From: Bacteroidota bacterium | Lineage (GTDB): Bacteria; Bacteroidota; Ignavibacteria; UBA10030; UBA8401 | NCBI GenBank assembly: GCA_025355705.1 | Contig: JANXZD010000062.1 | Location: 1 to 6,279 of the forward strand | DNA length: 6,279 nt | Direction of reading: 5' to 3' | Shown: one piece after another, positions 1 to 6,234 of the stretch | How positions within the stretch are numbered: the first letter of the stretch is position 1 | How the letters are laid out: each line of letters opens with the position of its first letter | Translations under genes and position numbers: made by a program | Notes under the pieces: generated by a model | What the model was told of the DNA's origin: nothing | The model's input: only the letters and a program-made list of their open reading frames with translations | Database searches by the model: none

Positions 1-1
1 C

Positions 2-454
2 ATTGGATACCGAGCACTCGATCATTATTTAGGAACAAGTTATGATTGGACGGTAGCATACAAAGCTGTTAAAGACCGTGGCGACTCGCTGAACAATATT
101 GAGGAGACAAAAACTGCATCAATTCGTGACTCGCTTTCAAAACCATCACTGCCTCTTGCAAAATACATCGGGAAATATTCTGATGCGTGGTATGGTGATA
201 TCACAATCGAATTGAAGGATGGAAAATTATATATGCAAATGATTCCGACACCGTCACTCGGTGGATATTTAGAACATTATCAATACAATACATTCATTGC
301 ACGATGGAGTGATCCAGAAATGCGCGCCGATGCATTCGTCACATTCTCATTGAATCCTGATGGAAGTATAGAGAATGCAAAGATGAAAGCAGTCTCACCG
401 GCTACGGATTTTAGTTTTGATTTTCATGATCTGTTGTTGAAACCATCAAAATAG
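2..454 (+). CDS. Serine hydrolase (class C beta-lactamase family), C-terminal part with DUF3471-like domain; 5' end outside window
   Basis: The frame is open from the first bases and gives 150 residues before a TAG stop. The ATG at 212 is internal: the protein-like sequence upstream of it (IGYRALDHYLG, DWTVAYKAV) is in the same frame. The first ~25 residues look like the end of a beta-lactamase/PBP-type hydrolase domain. After a linker, residues ~51-148 match the DUF3471 domain as I recall it: LPLAKYIGKYSDAWYGD, then TPSLGGYLEHYQYNTF, RADAFVTF and the closing KAVSPATDFSFDFHDLLLKP. Family members are usually exported serine peptidases or esterases with an SxxK nucleophile near the N-terminus; that catalytic part lies outside the window, so activity cannot be judged. 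The substrate is unknown. It converges on the minus-strand redox operon and nothing ties it functionally to that operon. Confidence 0.85.
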   Translation: MGYRALDHYLGTSYDWTVAYKAVKDRGDSLNNIEETKTASIRDSLSKPSLPLAKYIGKYSDAWYGDITIELKDGKLYMQMIPTPSLGGYLEHYQYNTFIARWSDPEMRADAFVTFSLNPDGSIENAKMKAVSPATDFSFDFHDLLLKPSK

Positions 455-467
455 CTTCACTGAAATA

Positions 468-510
468 ACAATGCCTTGATTCCAAACAGAGTTTGAGAAC
501 AAGGCATTGT
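468..510. terminator. Probable bidirectional terminator hairpin between convergent genes
   Basis: The arms ACAATGCCTTG (468-478) and CAAGGCATTGT (500-510) are perfect 11-bp complements. Inside them TTC (480-482) pairs with GAA (497-499) and CAAAC (483-487) with GTTTG (491-495), leaving an AGA loop at 488-490 and single unpaired A's at 479 and 496. This makes about 19 bp of stem. It starts 13 bases after the serine hydrolase stop and ends 12 bases from the stop of the minus-strand H-like gene, the expected place for a shared terminator. Neither side has a long T-run: the minus-strand exit reads TATTTC and the plus-strand exit ATTATG. Intrinsic termination may therefore be imperfect, and the hairpin could also act as a 3'-end stabiliser. 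Confidence 0.7.
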
Positions 511-522
511 ATTATGCTAAGG

Positions 523-1347
523 TTATGCTTCTAAAAACATCTGCCCAAGGATACCATCCCAATCTGCTTTTGGATAATGTCTGTGAAAGTCAGAAACAAG
601 TTCACCGCCGTCCGCAAGGGTTGCTCCAACACCACTTGTTGCAAATGAGATTTGTAATCGATCCATTTCCCGTGTGATCCAGTTCGGCACTTCATCACCT
701 TTTAACAGATGTGTCATTACATTTTCTGGATTATCTGCTTTCACTTTTAGGTACCATCCTTTTTCAGAGTCACCATGTTCGATCACCTCACCGTCAATAG
801 GAGAAAGAATTCGAATGTTCGCATCAGATCTCTTTACCAGCATTCCTTTTCCATTGACTGATAATCGTGAGCCAACCGGAGGAAGTTCAACGGAATACGG
901 TTTACCGATGATCCTGGTTCCGAAATCGTCGATTCCAACCTTATATGTTCCGTCGTTCTCTTGCTGAACCCACATATGACCACGGTGATATAATCTATGA
1001 GGTGGCATCGTGAATCCATGTACCTCAAATTGAAGCATGGGAGTTTTAGTCTGTTTTGCCACTAACAAAGGATGAACCAAGCACGATCTGCAATCGAACC
1101 CTTGATCGCACATACGATGTTGAACATTGCCGCTCAATTCATGTCTGCAAATCCTAGCTGTTGGAGAAAGATCTTCAAAATCGGAATGCCATTGAATCGA
1201 CTCCATAGTATGTAATTGTTCCGCTCGTTGTGTCCTACGCACCGCTAAAATAACGGTCGCCACAACTGCAGCGAAAATTAAAAAAAATATTGTCAAGAAA
1301 GTAATGTGGAATGCCGTCCAGTGAAATTCATATACCCAGGGAAACAT
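523..1347 (-). CDS. Membrane-anchored glycine-cleavage-H-like protein lacking the lipoyl lysine, with a four-cysteine cluster
   Basis: The product has 274 residues. Residues ~12-36 form one hydrophobic helix followed by RRTQR, which by the positive-inside rule puts the soluble part in the cytoplasm. Residues 67-89 hold four cysteines (C67, C80, C86, C89), a possible metal or Fe-S site. Residues ~117-215 have the H-protein (biotinyl/lipoyl-like) fold signature: a HMWV stretch, YKVGIDDFGTRIIG, SVELPPVGS, then LSPIDGEV and GWYLKVK. Aligned on SP-x-x-GEV, the residue at the lipoyl-lysine position is D175; the nearest lysine is K172. It should therefore not carry lipoate and is not a working glycine-cleavage carrier. 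The C-terminal ~50 residues (LADGGE, then DWD and FLEA) match no domain I know. It lies 23 bp after the NrfD gene with GGAG six bases before ATG, so it is very likely in the same operon. The function is unknown; an accessory or assembly role for the redox complex is inferred from position. Confidence 0.8.
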   Translation of the reverse strand: MFPWVYEFHWTAFHITFLTIFFLIFAAVVATVILAVRRTQRAEQLHTMESIQWHSDFEDLSPTARICRHELSGNVQHRMCDQGFDCRSCLVHPLLVAKQTKTPMLQFEVHGFTMPPHRLYHRGHMWVQQENDGTYKVGIDDFGTRIIGKPYSVELPPVGSRLSVNGKGMLVKRSDANIRILSPIDGEVIEHGDSEKGWYLKVKADNPENVMTHLLKGDEVPNWITREMDRLQISFATSGVGATLADGGELVSDFHRHYPKADWDGILGQMFLEA

Positions 1348-1353
1348 AATTAA

Positions 1354-1357
1354 CTCC
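1354..1357 (-). promoter_or_regulatory. Ribosome binding site of the H-like gene
   Basis: The minus strand reads GGAG, then six bases (TTAATT), then ATG at 1347-1345. The site lies in the 23-bp gap after the NrfD stop and supports both the chosen start and independent translation initiation of the last gene in the operon. Confidence 0.65.
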
Positions 1358-1370
1358 GATTAAACTATCG

Positions 1371-2711
1371 TTATAATTTTGACGATGCAAATTTGTTGAT
1401 CAAATTCAAAATGAATTTTGGCTGCCACGAAGATTTTTGTTTACTGCTCTCGACAAATTCTTGTGATGAAAGTTCACCATTCAACAGAGACAATTCTCGT
1501 TCTTGCGGGAAGAGCGTTGCATACCGGAACGTAAATGAATAGAGGAGCATTCCATATGCTATAACAAACAAGAACGTGGCAACTTCTTCCCAACTTGGTG
1601 AATATGTTAGAAAATCGTCGAATGGTAAAGTTGGAAGTGCGAGTGTTTGAATTGTCATCACAAATCGATTGAGCATGATACCGCTGCAGACCAAGAATCC
1701 TGCTCCAAATAAGAGTTTTCTATTCTCACGTAGACGACTGCTAAGCAAAATCAAAGCAGGAATTAATCCGAGGATAACAATTTCAGTAAACAGTATCCAA
1801 GAGCCAAATGATTGTGTTGCATAGAATTCGAATGCTGGGAAACCATTTCCAGGTGAGGTGCTGTTTATCCATATCAGTGTATCAATTGATTTCAACAGAA
1901 CATATCCGATCAACATCGTTCCAGAGACTTTGCCGAGAAATTTATATACTTCCGGTTTGACTAATTTTTTTTGTGTAATTTTTTCGACAAGCAATGTCGT
2001 CAGCATAATAAAACTCGGTCCGGCAGCTGCCGCTGAAATAACGAACAAGAAAAACGTTGATGGCCAGATGCCAAGTTCTTCCCGAAACGCGAATGGTCGA
2101 CCACGAAGAACACCAAACAATCCGCCGAGGGAGCCTTGATGGAAGAATGAAAGGAATGTTCCGATTCCTGCCAACACTGGCATCAGTTTATGCAGTTCAA
2201 ATTCAAATACGAGGAATTTCGGAATCTGCCGCAATTGTCTGTTCTTCAAAACGATCGGTACATATTCGATCAATAATACGATAAGATAGCATGTGAGACA
2301 GAAGGTAACTTCTGTCAACATCGAATGAGTGTTTGGATGCCAGAACGTGAACCACGCACGCATTGGCTGTCCAACATCGACTGCTAAGACAAGTATTGCA
2401 CCGCTATAACAGATCAAACCGATCACCACTGCGCTGTTGATCACTGCTTTTAATTCTTTTCTGTGGAGAATATAGAGAAGAAAACCTGTAAAAAATGCTC
2501 CAGCACCAAGTGCAATGACGGTGAGATCAAGAAATATCCAAATGCCGAACGCGAAACGGTTGTCCATATTTGTGTGGAACAAACCTTCTGCTAAACAAAG
2601 ATATATTGCATAAATGCCAAGTGACAATAATGCGATCCATGGGATTATCCACAGTAAAAAATTCCAAAATGAAGTTCGTTGTAAACCTCGTGGGATTAGT
2701 ATCTTATCCAT
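1371..2711 (-). CDS. qrcD: NrfD/HybB-type integral membrane quinone-binding subunit (QrcD/ActC-like)
   Basis: The product has 446 residues and is strongly hydrophobic, with about ten predicted membrane helices (roughly 17-40, 55-80, 91-112, 131-152, 176-200, 217-241, 262-283, 300-323, 333-358, 375-397) and a polar C-terminal tail of ~45 residues. NrfD-family landmarks are H191 in HQGSLGGLFG, the MLNRF stretch at 347-351 and YSPSWEE at 370-376, resembling the PSW.E motif of HybB-type members. Ten helices fit QrcD and ActC better than the eight-helix PsrC/NrfD type. In those complexes this subunit binds menaquinone or menaquinol and passes electrons to or from the attached Fe-S subunit; some relatives are proposed to move protons. 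The start overlaps the end of the FeS gene by 8 bp and is preceded by a perfect AGGAGG, indicating translational coupling. The choice of QrcD over ActC comes from operon layout and is less certain than the family. Confidence 0.88.
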   Translation of the reverse strand: MDKILIPRGLQRTSFWNFLLWIIPWIALLSLGIYAIYLCLAEGLFHTNMDNRFAFGIWIFLDLTVIALGAGAFFTGFLLYILHRKELKAVINSAVVIGLICYSGAILVLAVDVGQPMRAWFTFWHPNTHSMLTEVTFCLTCYLIVLLIEYVPIVLKNRQLRQIPKFLVFEFELHKLMPVLAGIGTFLSFFHQGSLGGLFGVLRGRPFAFREELGIWPSTFFLFVISAAAAGPSFIMLTTLLVEKITQKKLVKPEVYKFLGKVSGTMLIGYVLLKSIDTLIWINSTSPGNGFPAFEFYATQSFGSWILFTEIVILGLIPALILLSSRLRENRKLLFGAGFLVCSGIMLNRFVMTIQTLALPTLPFDDFLTYSPSWEEVATFLFVIAYGMLLYSFTFRYATLFPQERELSLLNGELSSQEFVESSKQKSSWQPKFILNLINKFASSKL

Positions 2712-3477
2712 TGAATCCCTCCTGATGAGAACGAGTTAACGATTTTTCTGCCATTGTACGAACCCATTTCTTTTCTGAATGATAATATACTTTCGGTTCT
2801 GTACCGAGACGCGATAAGAAACGAAATGTATTTTCACTTTTTGATAATTGTGAAACGTTTGTTGTTAGGTCGTTTAGATCCCCGAATGTGATTGCTTTAT
2901 TCGGACATGATTCCACGCAGGCGGGGACATAGTCTGCCGGATTGATCTCACGACTTCCTTGGGCAGCAGCTTTTTGTTTTGCCGTATGTAATCGTCCATG
3001 ACAGAAATTGCATTTTTCAACGACACCACGCATGCGAGGTGCAACATCGGGATTCAATTGTTGTTTCATTCCTTCTGTCCATTCCGGATCCCACCAATTG
3101 AAGTAGCGGGCGTGATACGGGCAGGCAGTCATGCAATATCGACAACCCAAACATCGCTGCGGTACTTGTCCGACAATTCCTGTGGATGGGTCGACATCAA
3201 CTGCGTTTTGCGGGCAAACTGTCATGCATGGGGTTTCTTTCTCGCATTGCTGACAGAACATTGGTATAAAGACTGATTCGATTTTTGGAAATTGCTCATT
3301 GTTTGATACCGTTGATATATTGAGCCATGTGATGCCGTTGCGTTTATTCATTTTTTCTAATGCTGGTGGCACGTTGTTCTCAATAGCACATGCTACAGTG
3401 CATCCACCGCATCCGTTGCATTTGTCGAGATCGATCACCATTCCATACTTTTGTTTTTTTCCAATACTTGTTTCCAT
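2704..3477 (-). CDS. qrcC: Ferredoxin-like iron-sulfur subunit with four cluster-binding cysteine sets (QrcC-like)
   Basis: The product has 257 residues and no export signal. It contains exactly sixteen cysteines in four sets: C20/C23/C26/C30 (CNGCGGCTVAC), C75/C78/C84/C88, C109/C112/C115/C119 (CLGCRYCMTAC) and C156/C159/C187/C191 (CNFC, then 27 residues, then CVESCP). This is the DmsB/PsrB/NrfC-type electron-transfer subunit of CISM enzymes, and all four sets could hold [4Fe-4S] clusters. It would wire the MopB-fold subunit and cytochrome to the membrane quinone site. With no signal of its own it is probably carried across the membrane with the Tat-targeted MopB partner. The C-terminal stretch with LSRLGTEPKVYYH resembles the tail of PsrB-type subunits. 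The gene starts 3 bp after the MopB stop, with GAAGG eight bases before ATG, and overlaps the NrfD gene by 8 bp. Separation from MopB favours a Qrc-like over an ActB-like (fused) arrangement. Confidence 0.88.
   Translation of the reverse strand: METSIGKKQKYGMVIDLDKCNGCGGCTVACAIENNVPPALEKMNKRNGITWLNISTVSNNEQFPKIESVFIPMFCQQCEKETPCMTVCPQNAVDVDPSTGIVGQVPQRCLGCRYCMTACPYHARYFNWWDPEWTEGMKQQLNPDVAPRMRGVVEKCNFCHGRLHTAKQKAAAQGSREINPADYVPACVESCPNKAITFGDLNDLTTNVSQLSKSENTFRFLSRLGTEPKVYYHSEKKWVRTMAEKSLTRSHQEGFNG
2718..2723 (-). promoter_or_regulatory. Strong ribosome binding site of the NrfD-type gene, inside the FeS coding sequence
   Basis: The minus strand reads AGGAGG, six bases, then ATG at 2711-2709. 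It is the best Shine-Dalgarno match in the operon and lies within the last codons of the upstream gene. It fixes the NrfD start, and with the ATGGATAA overlap it implies coupled translation of the two interacting subunits. Confidence 0.75.
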
Positions 3478-3480
3478 CAG

Positions 3481-5586
3481 TTACGCCTTCAGTAGATTTG
3501 CTGTGGTTATTCTCCACGTTCCGTTGTTAGTGACTTCGCAGAGATTCAAAATATTATTTCCATTCGGATGTCTTGGAGTTTCGATTCCGTTTACGTGCGG
3601 AGCGATCGACGCTTCAATGATTCCAGGTCGAACAGTTGATTCAATTTTTACAATTACTTTCATTGATCCGTTCTTTGTTGAAAGTGTAGCATGTCCTTTT
3701 TGCGAAAGTCCGAGTTGCCGAGCTGTTGTTGGATTAATTGATACGACTCCATTCACGTTTCGAAGCTCTGTCTCTTGAAATACTTTGCTGAGAATAGGAG
3801 AAATCTGTACTGTCGATGTAGCTCCGCGCCAGCCGTAAGCGATCAATGGAAATCCCTCCAATTTAGTCTCTTGGGGAAATGCGGTAGCTAAAGCAAATAT
3901 AATTTTTCCGGGTGTTGTTTGTTTTGATGGTTCATCGATCCATACTGCTCCTTCAGTTAGTTTCGTCCATAGTTCATTTGCGGAAGGAATATCTTTGATA
4001 TTTATTGAACTTTGATCTGCATAGACGTAGATCGTCCCACGCTTCTGTGAATGGATCGTTTCGATTTTTTGTTTAAGCAATTCTTCATATCGGGTAATTT
4101 TCAACACAATATTCGATCGTGATGCAATTTCCTTGATTACGTCGATTGGATCGTTTGTATAATTCTGTTTTTTAAGGAGAGGAGTTGATAGTGCAAATGA
4201 TGAGACATTATTTCCGTTTGGAGTTGGAACATCATTCATTGATTCTAGAAAAGCCGGTGATGGAATAAGATAATCCGAATGCGCAGAAATTTCGTTCAGT
4301 AGAGGAGAAAGGCTTACGACAAAATTATTATCAGGAATCAATTTTTTCTCGATCAATGACCAGGGAAGAGCGTAACCCGAATCTGCACCATCAACAATTA
4401 ACACGCTAATCGAATGATCAGGAATGTTTGACCACTGAATTGGATCATAGCCTATTTTATTTCCCGGGATTTCTTTACGTGAAACGATGCCGCCAGTTTC
4501 TCCGACATTGCCTATTAAAAGATTTAGTGATGCAATTGCTTTTTCAGTTTCTTGGTCAAATGGTCCACCGCCTGGATCAGCTCCGCTCAGGACAATCGCA
4601 GCTTCAGATTTTACAAGTCCTTGTGCGATTAAATGGATCGTTTTCGGGTCGATGCCTGTGATTGAAAAAGTTCTTTCCGGATTGAACTCTTTACAAATAT
4701 TTTTGAATTGAGTAAAATCAACAATTGAATTTTGAATCTTATGAGAAATGAGTTCCTCATTAATTAAAACGTGGGCAATATTCAATGCTATTATTTTTTC
4801 AGTTCCGGATTGTAATGCAATCCATTCATCTGACTGCATTGCGGTGCGTGAATACCGGCTCTCGATCTGAATAAATTTCACTTTTTTTGAATTTTGTAAT
4901 GCCGTCATTCTTCCCGGCGTTCCCCAACCATCAAGCAGCGGAGCACCAAATGATACGATCAATTTTGTATTCTCAAAATCAAATCCGAACGATTCTGATG
5001 GTCGATTCATCATTTCTTTAAGTGCAACGATCATTCCATCTTCACGCGAAGGAGATGTTATATACTTTCCGTTTTCTGTCTTACTCAAGAACTCACGATA
5101 GACTTCTGATATTATTCTATTTGGTTGCTGATCAAGTATTGCGATTGATCCCTTTGCATCTCTGATGCGCTTTGCAATTTCATCCAGAGAGTTTTGAAGG
5201 GAAACGGCAACCATTGTGCTGTTGTCGGTTTTTCCAACAAACTTATGAGGATGAACGATGCGCAATGGATGATGGGCCATGTGATGGCTTGCTAACCCTT
5301 GAGTACAAATCGTTCCATGAGTGAGTGGATGATTTTGAACTCCCCGTAAATAATACGGCATACCAGAAACACACTCGGCTTTTATCGCACACCCTCCTGT
5401 GCACAGAGTGCAATGTGAAAATGCAGTGGTGATTGGTCCATGTGCAAGTTTTGGGATAAGTGACCAATTTTGTGTCCAGATTGCAGAATCATCAAGCAAT
5501 TTCCATGGGAGCGGGGATAACATAATTCCGAGAATTCCACCACCGGTGAATTTAAGAATATCTCTTCGTGTAATTACTTTTGGCAT
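3481..5586 (-). CDS. qrcB: Tat-exported molybdopterin-oxidoreductase-fold subunit (QrcB-like)
   Basis: The product has 701 residues. The N-terminus carries a twin-arginine signal (TRRDILKF, R7-R8, then a hydrophobic stretch to about residue 26), so the mature protein faces the periplasm. C59/C62/C66 and C94 (C-x2-C-x3-C-x27-C) form the usual N-terminal [4Fe-4S] motif of the family. The MopB fold follows: LIVSFGAPLLDGWG at ~209-222, QIESRYSRTAMQSDEWIALQ at 240-259 and GTEKIIAL at 261-268. The C-terminal ~110 residues resemble the dinucleotide-binding domain (LGLSQKGHATLSTKNG, RPGIIEASIAPH). No Cys or SeCys stands where a molybdenum ligand is usual (the area around SPSREDG, 178-184), and the protein is short for a catalytic member. 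QrcB and the ActB MopB domain are described as lacking molybdenum, and I infer the same here. The role would be structural and electron-relay between cytochrome and FeS subunit. The start has only a weak GAAAGA upstream. A true polysulfide/thiosulfate-reductase-like enzyme is the main alternative. Confidence 0.85.
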   Translation of the reverse strand: MPKVITRRDILKFTGGGILGIMLSPLPWKLLDDSAIWTQNWSLIPKLAHGPITTAFSHCTLCTGGCAIKAECVSGMPYYLRGVQNHPLTHGTICTQGLASHHMAHHPLRIVHPHKFVGKTDNSTMVAVSLQNSLDEIAKRIRDAKGSIAILDQQPNRIISEVYREFLSKTENGKYITSPSREDGMIVALKEMMNRPSESFGFDFENTKLIVSFGAPLLDGWGTPGRMTALQNSKKVKFIQIESRYSRTAMQSDEWIALQSGTEKIIALNIAHVLINEELISHKIQNSIVDFTQFKNICKEFNPERTFSITGIDPKTIHLIAQGLVKSEAAIVLSGADPGGGPFDQETEKAIASLNLLIGNVGETGGIVSRKEIPGNKIGYDPIQWSNIPDHSISVLIVDGADSGYALPWSLIEKKLIPDNNFVVSLSPLLNEISAHSDYLIPSPAFLESMNDVPTPNGNNVSSFALSTPLLKKQNYTNDPIDVIKEIASRSNIVLKITRYEELLKQKIETIHSQKRGTIYVYADQSSINIKDIPSANELWTKLTEGAVWIDEPSKQTTPGKIIFALATAFPQETKLEGFPLIAYGWRGATSTVQISPILSKVFQETELRNVNGVVSINPTTARQLGLSQKGHATLSTKNGSMKVIVKIESTVRPGIIEASIAPHVNGIETPRHPNGNNILNLCEVTNNGTWRITTANLLKA

Positions 5587-5616
5587 AAAATTCTTTCAAT
5601 TCGATTCAGTTTCAGA

Positions 5617-5642
5617 TGAAGTCCATCTCAAATGTGGACTCA
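5617..5642 (-). other. Small inverted repeat in the gap between the cytochrome and MopB genes
   Basis: AGTCCA (5620-5625) and TGGACT (5635-5640) are perfect 6-bp complements with a 9-base loop. Two more pairs (5618-5641 and 5617-5642) form past a one-base bulge at 5619. It lies in the only sizeable gap of the operon (66 bp, 5587-5652), just after the cytochrome stop. No T-run follows on the minus strand, so it is unlikely to be a full terminator. It may be an mRNA processing or stability element that sets cytochrome expression apart from the downstream genes, or chance. Confidence 0.35.
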
Positions 5643-5652
5643 ATCGGTATCA

Positions 5653-6234
5653 TTATTTGTGGCATGCCACGCATCCATCGCGTTGACCATTGTTGTCGTG
5701 ACACCGAACGCATTTATCCATTTTCATACCTTCCCATTTAACGGAAGAAATTCCTGAAATATTTTCACCCCAAATATCTCTACTGTAACCGGAAATTCTG
5801 TTTGTTTGGTGAGTCTTCAAAAATTCAGAGCTTCCATGCGGACCGTGGCAGTCTTCGCATTTCATTTCACCGAGTTTTATATGTGGTGCGTGAGAGAAAA
5901 ACGCATTATCTGGTTGACGGGAATACACCAGCCATGGAATCTCTTTGTTCGGTGCAATATATTCTTCAACAAATTGTTTTTCATTTTCCGTCGTTCCAAT
6001 TGGAGCGGAATGACATTCAGCGCATTTAGCAATCGCAGGAATTCCTTGGAATCGTCCATTCTCATTCGTTGAATGACAATCTTCACACATCATTCCGCCT
6101 TTTTCGCCCGTGTGTGTCAAATGACTGAATTGCATCGGTTGTTCATTATTTCGGTACAATGCAAACGGAAAGGCATACCATCCGATGATTAATCCGAACA
6201 ATATGCCCGCAATCAAAATAATCTTGGATTTCAT
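5653..6234 (-). CDS. qrcA: Membrane-anchored pentahaem cytochrome c (QrcA/ActA-like)
   Basis: The product has 193 residues from the ATG at 6234. Residues ~5-25 form one hydrophobic helix without an obvious cleavage site, so it is probably an uncleaved anchor holding a periplasmic domain. Five CxxCH haem c motifs are visible at 50-54, 71-75, 126-130, 175-179 and 188-192. Candidate distal ligands are H38 and H41 (FSHLTH), H115 and H118 (FFSHAPH), H133 and H142, enough for bis-His haems as in the cytochrome c3/c7 and ActA/QrcA folds. The stretch IPWLVYSRQPDNAFFSH resembles ActA/QrcA-type proteins. It should exchange electrons with soluble periplasmic cytochromes and with the MopB/FeS subunits. 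It is the first operon gene in the window. A TTG 15 bases upstream (6247-6249) is in frame but has no Shine-Dalgarno; the ATG has GGGA nine bases ahead, so the ATG is preferred. QrcA of Desulfovibrio has six haems, so the symbol is by position and architecture. Confidence 0.87.
   Translation of the reverse strand: MKSKIILIAGILFGLIIGWYAFPFALYRNNEQPMQFSHLTHTGEKGGMMCEDCHSTNENGRFQGIPAIAKCAECHSAPIGTTENEKQFVEEYIAPNKEIPWLVYSRQPDNAFFSHAPHIKLGEMKCEDCHGPHGSSEFLKTHQTNRISGYSRDIWGENISGISSVKWEGMKMDKCVRCHDNNGQRDGCVACHK

Noticed and set aside
212..454. An 80-residue gene starting at ATG 212 on the + strand
   Set aside because: The same frame is open and protein-like back to position 2, and the ATG lies inside the DUF3471-like domain, so this is the tail of a larger gene.
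674..967. A 97-residue open frame on the + strand
   Set aside because: It is antisense to the H-like domain, whose conserved stretches are clearly coding on the minus strand; no ribosome site or protein-like pattern is seen.
523..1347. Annotation as a genuine glycine cleavage system H protein
   Set aside because: The lipoyl lysine position is Asp, there is an N-terminal membrane helix and a cysteine cluster, and no gcvT or gcvP is nearby.
3299..3778. A 159-residue open frame on the + strand
   Set aside because: It lies antisense to the FeS and MopB genes, spanning their junction, and its translation has no recognisable domain; the opposite strand encodes clear cluster motifs.
3481..5586. 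Catalytic formate dehydrogenase, nitrate reductase or polysulfide reductase subunit
   Set aside because: The protein is short, lacks an evident Cys or SeCys metal ligand, and is linked to a pentahaem cytochrome as in Qrc/ACIII; a reductase role cannot be fully excluded but is less likely.
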